Positions 11,729-21,856 of a stretch of DNA of 37,779 nt are shown one piece after another (within the stretch, counting starts at the first letter, position 1; each line of letters begins with the position of its first letter). The notes beneath the pieces were generated by a model that did not search any database, was not told where the DNA came from, and saw only the letters and a program-made list of their open reading frames with translations. The DNA is from Burkholderia sp. lig30 (GTDB lineage: Bacteria > Pseudomonadota > Gammaproteobacteria > Burkholderiales > Burkholderiaceae): NCBI RefSeq assembly GCF_000687455.2, contig NZ_JGVW01000091.1, positions 1 to 37,779 of the forward strand. Direction: 5' to 3'. Position numbers and translations under genes: made by a program.

Positions 11729-12625
11729 TCAGTGTTTGCGGGGAGCGGCGGCCGGTGCGGCCCCGCCCGTCGGGCTGCGCATGAAGCGGAAGAACTCGCT
11801 GTCGGGATCGACGACGATGATGTCGTTGCGCTTGAAGGTGTTCCGATAGGCCTGCAGGCTCGCGTAGAACTGATAGAACTGCGGATCGCGGCCGAACGCG
11901 TCGGCGGCGATCATGGCCGCCTTCCCGTCGCCCTCGCCCTTGATCGTCTGCGCGGTCTTGTAGGCGTTCGCCAGCACGGCCTGCTGCTCGCGGTCCGCGT
12001 CAGCCTTGATCCGCTCGACCTCCTCGTCGCCTTCGGCCCGTACCTGCCCGGCCTGGCCGTGGAGCGCGGCGATCATCCGCTGATACACGCCGTCGGCCTG
12101 CGCCGCGGGCAGATCGACCCGCGTGAGCTGGACATCGACGACGTCCACGCCGAAACCGGCCGCGGGCGCCGCCAGTGCGCTGCGGGCGTCGTCGGCGATC
12201 GCGCGCTGCCCGCCGATCGCATCGTCGATCGCGCGCTTGCCGATCGCGTCGCCGAGCGCGCCCTTCAGCGCGGCGCCGAGCCGGGTGGCCGCGCCGGCGG
12301 AGTCCCCGCCCGTCTCGCGGAAATACTTCACCGGATCGGCGATCCGGTACTTGACCGCATAGGCGACCAGCAGGTCGTGCTTGTCCTGCGTCGCATACTG
12401 CTGCGACTCGGCGGAATCGAGCGATTGCAGGCGCGTGTCGATCAGCGTGGCCGTCTGCAGCGGCGGCGGCAGCTTGAAATGGACGCCAGCGCCGACGAGC
12501 GCCGGCGCCGCGCCGTCGCGGCCCGTCAACACGGCGACATGGCGCGGATCGACCGTCAGGACGGTCGACGATGCCGCGAAGGCAACGACGACGATTGCGA
12601 CGACGAGCGCAATGATTCGGTTCAT
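11729..12625 (-). CDS. hflC: FtsH-protease modulator HflC
   Basis: SPFH/prohibitin-family membrane protein that forms the HflKC complex around the FtsH protease in the inner membrane and tunes its activity. The 298-residue product has one N-terminal membrane helix (about 4-22), the SPFH domain, and an Ala/Glu-rich helical region (about 180-240). GGGAG is 9 nt upstream of the ATG, and the hflK stop is 14 nt before the start, so translation is likely coupled. The very C-terminus (after about 280) is short and Ala/Pro-rich. Confidence 0.95.
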   Translation of the reverse strand: MNRIIALVVAIVVVAFAASSTVLTVDPRHVAVLTGRDGAAPALVGAGVHFKLPPPLQTATLIDTRLQSLDSAESQQYATQDKHDLLVAYAVKYRIADPVKYFRETGGDSAGAATRLGAALKGALGDAIGKRAIDDAIGGQRAIADDARSALAAPAAGFGVDVVDVQLTRVDLPAAQADGVYQRMIAALHGQAGQVRAEGDEEVERIKADADREQQAVLANAYKTAQTIKGEGDGKAAMIAADAFGRDPQFYQFYASLQAYRNTFKRNDIIVVDPDSEFFRFMRSPTGGAAPAAAPRKH

Positions 12626-12639
12626 GACATGCGCTCCCG

Positions 12640-13959
12640 TTACTGAAGATCGTCTTCGCGCGACCGGCTGCGGAACGCTTCACGCGAACGCACCGAATCG
12701 CCGCCGGAGGCCGGCGCGGCCGCTGCCGCGCTAGCCGGCGCACTGGCGGCCGGCGCAGCGGGCGCACCCGCCGCCGATGCGCCCGACGGCGCCGCGGCAC
12801 CCTGGCGCCCCTGCTCGATGAGCTTGTCGAGCGGCAGATACAGCAGGCTGTTGCCGCCCTTGTTGCCGGTATAGATCTTCGTCGAATTCGAATAGATTTC
12901 CTGCATGGTCTCCAGGTACATCCGTTCGCGGATCACCGCCGGCGCCTTCGAATACTGCGCGTAGACCTGCTTGAAGCGCTCGGCGTCGCCTTCGGCCTGC
13001 GTGACGACCCGATCGGAATAAACCTTTGCCTCGTCGATCATCCGCGCGGCATCGCCCTGCGCCTTCGGCAGCAAGTCGTTCGCATAGGCCTGTGCGTTGC
13101 GCTTCGCCGCCTCGCGCGCGTCACGCGCCTTCGCGACTTCGCCGTACGCGGCCTGCGTCTGCTCGGGCGCCGCGACGCTTTGCATCGTCACGCCGGTCGC
13201 TTCGAGACCCGTCTGGTAGCGGTCGAGATCCCGCTGGATCGCCGTGCTCAGCTGCTGCCGCAGCGCGTCGCGATCCTGGCTCAGGACGTCCGTCGCGCTG
13301 CGCGTGCCGACGATCGTGCGCACGGCCGCCTGCGCGGCCTGCAGCAGGCTGTGCTCGGGATCGGCGGAGCGGAACAGGTAGTCGGCCGCGGAACGGATGC
13401 GGTACTGAACGGTGAAGCGCACGTCGACGATGTCCGCATCGCGCGTGAGCATCGACGTCTCCTTGACGTTCGCGAGCTGCACGACGTTGCTGCGGCCGAC
13501 GTCGATCGAGCGGATCGACGACGTGTCGACGGTTTCCTGCGCGCCGAACGGATACGGCGGCCGCCAGTGCACGCCGGGGCCTACGGTGCCCGCATACTGG
13601 CCGAGCCGCATCACGACGCCGGTCTGGCCTTCCTGCACGACGAACAGCCCGCTGCCGGCATACACGGCAACGAGCACACCGATCACGATGCCGACGCCAA
13701 CGCGTGCAGCGCGCCCGTTGTCCGGACGAAAGCCGTTGCCGCCCTTGTTGCCGAACAGGCCGTTCAGGCGCTGGTTGAAATTCCGCCACATTTCGTCGAG
13801 ATCGGGCGGACCATCGCCGTCACCGCCTTGCGGGCGCTTCGATTCGTTGGCGCGGGGCTTCGGCCCGCCGTTGCCTTCGCCACGGCCCCAGCGGGGGTCG
13901 TTGATCGACAGCAGGGCGCGCATTCGCTGCCAGGTACTCCGCTCGTTGTATTCGTTCAC
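12640..13959 (-). CDS. hflK: FtsH-protease modulator HflK
   Basis: Partner of HflC in the HflKC-FtsH quality-control complex of the inner membrane. The 439-residue product has a Gly/Asn/Pro-rich cytoplasmic N-terminus (about 20-60), a single membrane helix (about 87-106), an SPFH domain, a charged helical region, and a long Ala/Pro/Ser-rich C-terminal tail (about 375-430). The likely start is GTG at 13959; an ATG at 13923 is the alternative. No strong ribosome binding site is seen for either. The sequence CTGGTGAAC occurs twice just upstream, giving two closely spaced GTGs, but the first is followed by an early stop. Confidence 0.95.
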   Translation of the reverse strand: MNEYNERSTWQRMRALLSINDPRWGRGEGNGGPKPRANESKRPQGGDGDGPPDLDEMWRNFNQRLNGLFGNKGGNGFRPDNGRAARVGVGIVIGVLVAVYAGSGLFVVQEGQTGVVMRLGQYAGTVGPGVHWRPPYPFGAQETVDTSSIRSIDVGRSNVVQLANVKETSMLTRDADIVDVRFTVQYRIRSAADYLFRSADPEHSLLQAAQAAVRTIVGTRSATDVLSQDRDALRQQLSTAIQRDLDRYQTGLEATGVTMQSVAAPEQTQAAYGEVAKARDAREAAKRNAQAYANDLLPKAQGDAARMIDEAKVYSDRVVTQAEGDAERFKQVYAQYSKAPAVIRERMYLETMQEIYSNSTKIYTGNKGGNSLLYLPLDKLIEQGRQGAAAPSGASAAGAPAAPAASAPASAAAAAPASGGDSVRSREAFRSRSREDDLQ

Positions 13960-13987
13960 CAGAGTTTGTTCACCAGATTAGACGCCG

Positions 13988-14011
13988 GCTAACCGGCCGG
14001 GACCGGTTAGC
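13988..14011 (-). repeat. Hairpin containing the hflX stop codon
   Basis: GCTAACCGG and CCGGTTAGC form a perfect 9-bp stem with a 6-nt loop (13997-14002). The hflX TAA stop lies within one arm. There is no T-run, so it is not a standard terminator. It could stabilise RNA or tune coupling to hflK. Confidence 0.6.
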
Positions 14012-15185
14012 GCCCCTGTTCGGAAATCGTGTGGTCTTCGTGTATTTCTGCCGGCACGCCGTCGAGCGGCATTGCGCCGGAAAGATGTTCCGCGGTCGCG
14101 ATCTCGGCAATGGCAGCGCGCAGCGCGTCCAGACCCTGACCAGTGCGCGCGCTCAAAAAGACGCGCGAAATATTACCATACTCGTCCCGCTCGACCGCGT
14201 CGCCCCGGGCCGCCAGCTCGGGCACGGCGTCGATCTTGTTGAACACCAGCACCTGCCGGATCGTGTCCGCGCCGATCTCGTGCAGCACGCCGTTGACCTG
14301 CTCGATCTGCTCGAGACGCACCGCGCTCGACGCGTCGACGACGTGCAGCAGCAGATCCGCGTGGATCGTTTCCTCGAGGGTCGCGCGAAACGCCGCGACC
14401 AGCTGGTGCGGCAGCTCCCGGATAAAGCCGACCGTGTCGGACACGACGATCTGCCCGACGTCGCCGCCGAGATAGACGCGCCGCGACGTTGTGTCGAGCG
14501 TCGCGAACAGCTGGTCAGCCGCATACGCCTGCGCTTTCGTCAGCGCATTGAAGAGCGTCGACTTGCCGGCGTTCGTGTAGCCGACGAGCGACACCGACAT
14601 CGTGCCGCTGCGCGCGCGCTGGCGGCGCTGCGTGCTGTGCTGCCGGCGCAGCCTGTCGAGCCGGGACTTCAGCATCTTGATGCGCTCGCCGATCAGGCGG
14701 CGGTCGGTTTCGAGCTGGGTTTCGCCGGGGCCGCGCAGGCCGATACCGCCCTTTTGCCGCTCAAGGTGGGTCCATGCGCGGATCAGGCGGGTCGACAGGT
14801 ATTGCAGCTGCGCGAGCTCGACCTGCAGCTTGCCTTCGTGGCTGCGCGCGCGCTGCGCGAAGATGTCGAGGATCAGGCTGGTGCGATCGACCACCCGCCG
14901 GTCCAGCGCGCGCTCCAGGTTCCGTTGCTGGGCGGGCGCGAGCGCGTGATTGAAGATGACGATTTCGACGTCGTTGGCTTCACAGGCCAGCCGCAGTTCT
15001 TCGGCTTTGCCGCTGCCGACGAACATCGCGGCATCGGGACTGGACCGGCGGCCGGTCAGGGTAACGGCGGGATGCGCACCCGCACTGGATGCGAGAAGGC
15101 TGAGTTCTTCGAGACTGGCTTCGAAATCGGTCTTGCCGAAGTCGATGCCGACGAGCGCGGCGTTGATCAAATTGTCGGATATCAA
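14007..15185 (-). CDS. hflX: Ribosome-associated GTPase HflX
   Basis: HflX binds the 50S subunit and splits or rescues stalled ribosomes under stress. The 392-residue product has the N-terminal HflX domain, the Gly-rich linker with RGPGETQLETDRR (151-163), and a G domain with G1 GYTNAGKST (202-210), G3 DTVG (250-253) and G4 NKID (316-319). There is no ATG near the expected N-terminus. The candidates are TTG at 15185 (used here) or TTG at 15170, and neither has a clear ribosome binding site. It follows hfq across a 57-bp gap that is mostly a perfect 16-bp hairpin. Confidence 0.95.
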   Translation of the reverse strand: MISDNLINAALVGIDFGKTDFEASLEELSLLASSAGAHPAVTLTGRRSSPDAAMFVGSGKAEELRLACEANDVEIVIFNHALAPAQQRNLERALDRRVVDRTSLILDIFAQRARSHEGKLQVELAQLQYLSTRLIRAWTHLERQKGGIGLRGPGETQLETDRRLIGERIKMLKSRLDRLRRQHSTQRRQRARSGTMSVSLVGYTNAGKSTLFNALTKAQAYAADQLFATLDTTSRRVYLGGDVGQIVVSDTVGFIRELPHQLVAAFRATLEETIHADLLLHVVDASSAVRLEQIEQVNGVLHEIGADTIRQVLVFNKIDAVPELAARGDAVERDEYGNISRVFLSARTGQGLDALRAAIAEIATAEHLSGAMPLDGVPAEIHEDHTISEQGR

Positions 15186-15193
15186 GATATGAC

Positions 15194-15230
15194 GGCTGGC
15201 ATCGGTCGCACGCGGCGACCGATGCCAGCC
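15194..15230 (-). repeat. Perfect 16-bp hairpin between hfq and hflX
   Basis: GGCTGGCATCGGTCGC (15194-15209) and its exact complement (15215-15230) flank the 5-nt loop ACGCG. It lies 12 nt after the hfq stop and ends about 8 nt before the hflX TTG. There is no T-run on the minus strand. Likely an RNA stem that ends or protects hfq transcripts or limits hflX expression; that role is inferred. Confidence 0.8.
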
Positions 15231-15242
15231 GCGGCGATGGGG

Positions 15243-15482
15243 TTAGGACGCAGATTCGGCATCCGGGTGGAAATTCACCGGGCGCGCCGGCACGACCGTC
15301 GAGATGGCGTGCTTGTACACCATCTGGGTCACCGTATTCCGGAGCAACACGACGTACTGGTCGAACGATTCAATGTTCCCTTGGAGCTTGATGCCGTTGA
15401 CGAGGTAGATCGAAACCGGAACGTGCTCCTTGCGCAGTGCGTTCAAAAACGGGTCTTGTAACAATTGCCCTTTGTTGCTCAT
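15243..15482 (-). CDS. hfq: RNA chaperone Hfq
   Basis: Hexameric Sm-like RNA chaperone that pairs small RNAs with mRNAs. The 79-residue product has the Sm1 region (about 8-50, with [20 protein letters not shown]) and the Sm2 motif YKHAIST. It ends with only about a dozen residues of C-terminal tail, the short beta-proteobacterial type. The start is the ATG at 15482 with GGAG 6 nt upstream; an in-frame ATG at 15494 lacks this support. A TATAGT box about 75 nt upstream suggests its own promoter in addition to read-through from der. Confidence 0.97.
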   Translation of the reverse strand: MSNKGQLLQDPFLNALRKEHVPVSIYLVNGIKLQGNIESFDQYVVLLRNTVTQMVYKHAISTVVPARPVNFHPDAESAS

Positions 15483-15556
15483 GGCGTACTCCATCTTGTT
15501 TTGCAGGTTGATCTGGATTGGCGGCGAAGAAAAAGAGATCCGCCGCCAATCGCTAC

Positions 15557-15562
15557 ACTATA
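15557..15562 (-). promoter_or_regulatory. Candidate -10 box for hfq
   Basis: TATAGT on the minus strand in the 168-bp gap between der and hfq, about 75 nt before the hfq start. No good -35 match. Plausible because hfq often has its own promoters in other bacteria. Confidence 0.4.
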
Positions 15563-15650
15563 GCCGATTTTGCCCGCCACGCCCGGGCACCGGCCATTCG
15601 GCCGACCCCTTGCCTGGCGCGCCCGGCGAACGCGTATAGCGGACGTTCGC

Positions 15651-16991
15651 TCAGCTCTTGTCCGCCGTATACGGGTTGGTCGACGAGCGGAACTCTATGC
15701 GCAATGGAGTGCCCGTCAGGGAGAAAGTTTCCCGGAAACGGTTTTCCAGATAGCGCTTGTATGTCTCGGTCACCGCATCGAGCGCGTTGCCGTGGATGAC
15801 GATGATCGGCGGATTCTGGCCGCCCTGGTGTGCGTAGCGCAGCTTCGGACGCACCGGCCCGCGGCGGCGCGGCTGCTGGAACTCGACCGCTTCGATCAGC
15901 GCGCGCGTGAGCTTCGGCGTCGGCAGCTTCTTCATCGCGGCCGCGTACGCGTCGTCGACCGAGCGCATCAGCGCGCCGATGCCGGTCTTTTCCGCAGCGG
16001 AAATGAAATGGAACTTCGCGAATTCGAGGAATTTCAGCTTGCGCGTCAAATCCGCCTTGGTGCGCTCGCGCACGTGCGAATCGAGGCCATCCCACTTGTT
16101 GACGCCGACGACGAGCGCCCGGCCCTGCTCGACGACGAAGCCGGCGATGTGCGCGTCCTGGTCGGAGATGTCCTGTTGCGCATCCAGCAGAAGAATCACG
16201 ACGTTCGCGTCGGCAATCGACTGCAGCGTCTTCACCACCGAGAATTTCTCGATCGCCTCGAACACCTTGCCACGGCGGCGCAGGCCTGCCGTGTCGATCA
16301 GCGTGTAGTGCTTGCCGTTGCGCTCGAAATCGACGTAGATCGAGTCGCGCGTCGTGCCCGGCATGTCGAACGCGATCACCCGGTCCTCGCCGATCAGCGT
16401 GTTGACGAGCGTCGACTTGCCGACGTTCGGCCGGCCGACGATCGCGATCTTGATGCCGCGCGACGCGTCATCCTCTTCGCTTTCTTCCGGCTGGCCCGCG
16501 TACGCGACGCCGAGCGCCTCGTTGATCATGTCGGTCACGCCGTCGCCGTGCGCGGCCGAGATCGCGCGCGGATCGCCGAGCCCGAGCTCGTAGAAATCGG
16601 ACGCGACCGCCGTGTATTTCATCCCCTCGGCCTTGTTGACGACGAGGAAGATCGGCCGGCCGGTCTTGCGCAGGTAGTCGGCGATCGACTTGTCCTGCGG
16701 CGCGAGGCCGTTGCGGCCGTCGACGATGAACACGACGACGTCGGCCTCCTCGACCGCCTGGCGCGTCTGCCGCGCCATCTCGTGGAGGATGCCGTCCTTC
16801 GCGACCGGCTCGAAGCCGCCCGTATCGACGACGAGGTACGGGCGTTCCCCGACTCGCCCCTCGCCATAGTGGCGATCGCGCGTCAGGCCGGGCAAGTCGG
16901 CCACCAGCGCATCGCGCGAACGCGTGAGCCGGTTGAACAGCGTGGATTTCCCCACATTGGGGCGCCCAACGAGGGCAATGACCGGTTTCAT
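15651..16991 (-). CDS. der: Double-domain ribosome-assembly GTPase Der (EngA)
   Basis: Essential GTPase for 50S subunit maturation, with two consecutive G domains and a KH-like C-terminal domain. In this 446-residue product the first P-loop GRPNVGKS is at 9-16 with NKAE at 119-122. The second identical P-loop is at 186-193, followed by NKWD. An acidic linker (EESEEDDAS, about 169-177) separates the domains. The basic KH-like end occupies about 350-446. The gene lies downstream of bamB across a 250-bp gap that contains two hairpins with identical stems. Confidence 0.97.
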   Translation of the reverse strand: MKPVIALVGRPNVGKSTLFNRLTRSRDALVADLPGLTRDRHYGEGRVGERPYLVVDTGGFEPVAKDGILHEMARQTRQAVEEADVVVFIVDGRNGLAPQDKSIADYLRKTGRPIFLVVNKAEGMKYTAVASDFYELGLGDPRAISAAHGDGVTDMINEALGVAYAGQPEESEEDDASRGIKIAIVGRPNVGKSTLVNTLIGEDRVIAFDMPGTTRDSIYVDFERNGKHYTLIDTAGLRRRGKVFEAIEKFSVVKTLQSIADANVVILLLDAQQDISDQDAHIAGFVVEQGRALVVGVNKWDGLDSHVRERTKADLTRKLKFLEFAKFHFISAAEKTGIGALMRSVDDAYAAAMKKLPTPKLTRALIEAVEFQQPRRRGPVRPKLRYAHQGGQNPPIIVIHGNALDAVTETYKRYLENRFRETFSLTGTPLRIEFRSSTNPYTADKS

Positions 16992-17151
16992 CTGATCTTG
17001 TCTACTGTGAAGCGCAGCAGCGGGAGGCCCGCTGCTGCGGGCGGCTGCGCTGAATGGAAATTATCACGAATTCGCGCCGCGGCGGATGCGCGCGCCTGGC
17101 GCGCGGTGCGCGCCGTCTGTCTTTCGTCTCGAACTGCGTTGCAAATACCGA

Positions 17152-17218
17152 GCGGCCGGGGACACCGGCCGCCTTTGTTTCGTGCGCCGGCACGGCTTGC
17201 GGCCGGTTTTCCGGCCGC
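17152..17218. repeat. Twin hairpins with identical stems between bamB and der
   Basis: Two hairpins each use the stem GCGGCCGG / CCGGCCGC: arms 17152-17159 with 17165-17172 (loop GGACA) and 17199-17206 with 17211-17218 (loop TTTT). Both sit in the 250-bp bamB-der gap, the second about 24 nt after the bamB stop. The remainder of the gap shows no gene. On the plus strand the first is followed by CTTTGTTT; on the coding (minus) strand neither has a T-run. Confidence 0.7.
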
Positions 17219-17241
17219 GCCGCGCCGGCGCGTCGCCGCGC

Positions 17242-18387
17242 TTAACGCGGACGGAAGCCGTACAGGCCGCCGTCCTTCGTCTGCACGACGAGCGTGTTGC
17301 CCGCGAGGACCGGCGCCGCCGTGATCGGGCTGCCGTCGGTCTTCATCCGCGCGATGAACGAGCCGTCCTCGCGCGACAGGAAATGCACGTACCCCTTGTA
17401 ATCGCCCATCACCAGCGCACGGCCCAGCAGGTAAGGCACGCCGACATCGCGGCTCTTGAGCTTGTCGTTGCGCCAGAGCGGGTTGCCGCTCGCCACGTCG
17501 TAGGCGCTCACGACCGACCAGTCGTCGCCGCCCGCGACCACGGTCTCGTCCTGTGCGAGCCCGCTGCGGCTCGAGAACGCCTTTTCCCACAGCGGGCGGC
17601 CCGAGTTCGCGTCGAAGCAGCCGAGCTGCCCCTGGAACGTCACCGCGCACGACTGCGCGCCGACGAGCGTGGGCGGCCCGCTGACGTCATTGATGCGCTC
17701 GACTTCCGTCACGCCCTTCGGGAACGACACCGGCGTCTGCCAGTACGGCTCGCCGGTCTGCAGGTTGATCGCGACGAGACCGCCGCCCGGGAAGCCTGCC
17801 AGCACCGCGGCGTCGCCAGCGAACGTCATGCCCGCCGACACGCGCAGGTTGAGCGGCACCGCGCGGTTGCGGTAGTTCCACTTCTGCTCGCCCGTCTGCG
17901 CGGCGAAGGCGATCACCTGGCCGTCGATCGTGCGGACCACCACGAGGCCGTTGCCGACCAGCGGCGGCGAGAAAATCTCGCCCTGCACGCTCGTCTTCCA
18001 CAGCAGCTTGCCGTCCTGGCCGAGCACGAACACGCCGCCCTTGAGCGCGCCCACCGCCGTCAGGTTGCCGTCGCTGCCGACGCCGGCCGACAGGTCCGAA
18101 TCCAGCTTGGTGCGCCAGATCCGCTCGCCGGTCTTCCCGTCGATCTTCTCGACCGAGCCGTTCTCGCCCGCGACGAACACGGCATCGCCCACCGCCACCG
18201 GCGAGAACAGGTAGCGCCCGCCGCCGCCGACGCTCGCCTTCCAGATCTGCCGCACGTCGAGGACGGGTTTGAACTCGGTGAGCGGCGTCGGCACGCGACG
18301 CGCGTCCTTCGACGACGAGCAGGCCGCCAATGCCAGGACGGCCGCCGCACAGGCAACGGGCACAGCGTAACGTTTCAGCAAATTCAT
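17242..18387 (-). CDS. bamB: Outer-membrane assembly lipoprotein BamB
   Basis: Beta-propeller (PQQ-like repeat) lipoprotein of the BAM complex that inserts beta-barrel proteins into the outer membrane. The 381-residue product begins with a lipoprotein signal whose lipobox is LAAC (20-23, acylated C23). Repeated blades with WRTKL, WKTS and YWQTP-type motifs follow. It sits directly after yfgM and before der, the usual order in proteobacteria (YfgL is the older name). The spacing of 44 bp from yfgM suggests cotranscription. Confidence 0.95.
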   Translation of the reverse strand: MNLLKRYAVPVACAAAVLALAACSSSKDARRVPTPLTEFKPVLDVRQIWKASVGGGGRYLFSPVAVGDAVFVAGENGSVEKIDGKTGERIWRTKLDSDLSAGVGSDGNLTAVGALKGGVFVLGQDGKLLWKTSVQGEIFSPPLVGNGLVVVRTIDGQVIAFAAQTGEQKWNYRNRAVPLNLRVSAGMTFAGDAAVLAGFPGGGLVAINLQTGEPYWQTPVSFPKGVTEVERINDVSGPPTLVGAQSCAVTFQGQLGCFDANSGRPLWEKAFSSRSGLAQDETVVAGGDDWSVVSAYDVASGNPLWRNDKLKSRDVGVPYLLGRALVMGDYKGYVHFLSREDGSFIARMKTDGSPITAAPVLAGNTLVVQTKDGGLYGFRPR

Positions 18388-18431
18388 CGGTTAGCGAAGC
18401 AAAGATAAAAAGGTTGAAGGGAATCGCGGGC

Positions 18432-19061
18432 TCAGCCGCCCAGCGCGTCCAGCTTGAACTGCACGAGCTGGCGTGCGGACGCATCTTCCTTCGGCAGGCC
18501 GTCGAGCGCGAGCTTGTACGCGGCGCGCGCGTCGTCTGTCTTGCCCTGCGCGGCGAGCAGGTCGCCGCGGCGATCGGCCACGAGGCCCTTGAACGCGTCG
18601 GCCGGCGTGCCGGACAACAGTGCGAGCCCGGCGTCGTAGGCCTTTTCGTCGAGCAGGAGCGACGCGAGGCGCAGCTTGGCGATCTGCTTGTACTCGTCGT
18701 CCTTCGCATGATCGGTGGCCCATTGCAGCTGCGCCTTCGCGCCCGCGACATCGCCTGCGCCGTACAGCACCTTCGCCGCGGCGAGCGCCGTCATCTGCGC
18801 GTACGGCGTGCCGCCGTACTTGTCTTCCATGTCGGCGGCGGCACGGCCGATCGTCGCCTTGTCGTTCGCGACGGCGGCCTTCTGCACCTGCTCGTACAGC
18901 CCGGCCGCCTGCGCGGCCTGGCGGCGCTGCCAGTAGTTCCAGCCATTGAAGCCGGCCGCGACGACCAGCGCCGCGAGGACGATCCACGTGGTGAGGTTGC
19001 CCCAGCGGGTCCACCACGCCTTGAGGTTTTCAATCGATTCTTGTTCGTCGTGGTAACTCAT
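18432..19061 (-). CDS. yfgM: YfgM-like tetratricopeptide membrane protein
   Basis: Inner-membrane protein with a periplasmic TPR domain; in E. coli YfgM links the SecYEG translocon with periplasmic chaperones. The 209-residue product has a short cytoplasmic N-terminus (MSYHDEQESIENLKAWW), a membrane helix at about 23-42, and a helical Ala/Lys/Asp-rich remainder with TPR-like spacing. Position between hisS and bamB is the usual one for this gene. The family is sometimes annotated only as DUF2133/TPR_21; the exact role in this organism is inferred. Confidence 0.88.
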   Translation of the reverse strand: MSYHDEQESIENLKAWWTRWGNLTTWIVLAALVVAAGFNGWNYWQRRQAAQAAGLYEQVQKAAVANDKATIGRAAADMEDKYGGTPYAQMTALAAAKVLYGAGDVAGAKAQLQWATDHAKDDEYKQIAKLRLASLLLDEKAYDAGLALLSGTPADAFKGLVADRRGDLLAAQGKTDDARAAYKLALDGLPKEDASARQLVQFKLDALGG

Positions 19062-19116
19062 CGCCTAGCGATTCCCTCCTGTTCAGGCCGTGTATGTCGA
19101 GCGAACGCCAACGCGA

Positions 19117-20457
19117 TCAGTCGTCGCCGTCATCGGCGGTTGCAACCATCGCATCGATTAGGAATTCGGTCAAGCTTTCGACCGGTACGGTCTGCTGAGC
19201 GTTCTTCTCGCTGCCCTCGCCCGCGCCGCGCAGCGCCTTCACGCCCGCGGTGCCGTTCGTGACTTCCTCTTCGCCGAAGATCACCGCGAATGCCGCGCCG
19301 CTCGCATCGGCCCGCTTCATCTGCGACTTGAAGCTCGCCGGCGCGCCGTCGGCGCTGCAGTGGAAGATCACGTCGAGGCCGGTGTCGCGCAGACGCTCGG
19401 CGACGATGAATGCCTGCTCGCGCGCGGCTTCGCCCTGGTGGACGACGTAGACGTCGACACCGTCCTGTTCCGGCGCGAGCTGCTCTTCCTTCAGCAGCTC
19501 GAGAATGCGCTCGATGCCCATCGCCCAGCCGCATGCGGCCGTCGGCTTGCCGCCGAGCTGCTCGATCAGCGGATCGTAGCGGCCGCCCGCCGCGACCGTG
19601 CCCTGCGCGCCGAGCTTGTCGGTGACCCACTCGAACACGGTCAGGTTGTAGTAGTCGAGGCCGCGCACAAGACGCGGGTTGATCGTAAACGGAACGTTGT
19701 TCGCCTTCAGCAGACGCTGCAGCCCGTCGAAGTGCGCGCGCGATGCTTCGCCGAGGAAGTCGATCAGCTTCGGCGCGTTCTCGACGATGTCCTGCATCGC
19801 CGGATTCTTCGTGTCGAGCACGCGCAGCGGATTCGTGTACAGGCGGCGCTGCGCGTCGGCGTCAAGTGCGTCGACGTGCTGCTCCAGATACTTGATCAGC
19901 TCGACGCGGTGCGCGGCGCGCTCTTCCGCGAGGCCGAGCGAATTGATCTCGAGCTTGATGCCGGTCAGGCCCAGGTCATCCCACAGGCGCTGGCACATCA
20001 TGATGATCTCGGCGTCCGCGTCCGGGCCCGCGAAGCCGAGCGCCTCGATGCCGACCTGGTGGAACTGGCGATAGCGGCCGCGCTGCGGACGCTCGTGGCG
20101 GAACATCGGCCCGATGTACCACAGGCGCTTCGGGCCGTCGTACAGCATGTTGTGCTCGATCGCCGCGCGCACGACGGCGGCGGTGTTCTCCGGGCGCATC
20201 GTCAGGTGCTCGCCGTTCAGCGCGTCGGTGAAGCTGTACATCTCCTTCTCGACGATGTCGGTCACTTCGCCGATGCCGCGCGTGAACAGCTGCGTGTGCT
20301 CGACGATCGGCGTACGGATGTTCTGGTAGCCGTACGCGCGCAGCAGCGACTTCACGGTGGCTTCGAAGAACTCCCACAGGCCGGCATCCTGCGGGAGGAT
20401 GTCGTTCATGCCCTTGACGCCCGTGAGCTTCTCGATCTTGCGTTTTTGTTCAGTCAT
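19117..20457 (-). CDS. hisS: Histidyl-tRNA synthetase
   Basis: Class II aminoacyl-tRNA synthetase charging tRNA-His. The 446-residue product shows [13 protein letters not shown] (86-98), motif 2 ([16 protein letters not shown], 119-134), the histidine-binding LVRGLDYY (263-270), AAGGRYDPL, and motif 3 [13 protein letters not shown]-terminal anticodon-binding domain completes it, which separates it from HisZ at 10253-11401. It starts 18 bp after the ispG stop. The last 20 residues or so are acidic. Confidence 0.97.
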   Translation of the reverse strand: MTEQKRKIEKLTGVKGMNDILPQDAGLWEFFEATVKSLLRAYGYQNIRTPIVEHTQLFTRGIGEVTDIVEKEMYSFTDALNGEHLTMRPENTAAVVRAAIEHNMLYDGPKRLWYIGPMFRHERPQRGRYRQFHQVGIEALGFAGPDADAEIIMMCQRLWDDLGLTGIKLEINSLGLAEERAAHRVELIKYLEQHVDALDADAQRRLYTNPLRVLDTKNPAMQDIVENAPKLIDFLGEASRAHFDGLQRLLKANNVPFTINPRLVRGLDYYNLTVFEWVTDKLGAQGTVAAGGRYDPLIEQLGGKPTAACGWAMGIERILELLKEEQLAPEQDGVDVYVVHQGEAAREQAFIVAERLRDTGLDVIFHCSADGAPASFKSQMKRADASGAAFAVIFGEEEVTNGTAGVKALRGAGEGSEKNAQQTVPVESLTEFLIDAMVATADDGDD

Positions 20458-20475
20458 CTGTCTTCGGTGGACGAA

Positions 20476-21792
<1,317 letters not shown>

Positions 21793-21802
21793 TTACGCCG
21801 AA

Positions 21803-21821
21803 TGCGCCGCGACGCGGCGCA
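21803..21821 (-). repeat. GC-rich hairpin just upstream of the ispG start
   Basis: TGCGCCGCG and CGCGGCGCA flank a single A, giving a stable stem immediately 5' of the ispG ATG (11 nt). It could affect ispG translation. Seen directly; function inferred. Confidence 0.55.
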
Positions 21822-21827
21822 CGAATT

Positions 21828-21852
21828 GAAAAAGCGCCGTGCAACGGCGCTT
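21828..21852 (-). terminator. Terminator-like hairpin after rodZ
   Basis: On the minus strand AAGCGCCGT pairs with ACGGCGCTT over a 3-nt loop (arms 21844-21852 and 21832-21840), then TTTC follows. It is only 5 nt past the rodZ stop. The T-run is short, so it may reduce rather than end transcription into ispG. Confidence 0.6.
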
Positions 21853-21856
21853 ACCG

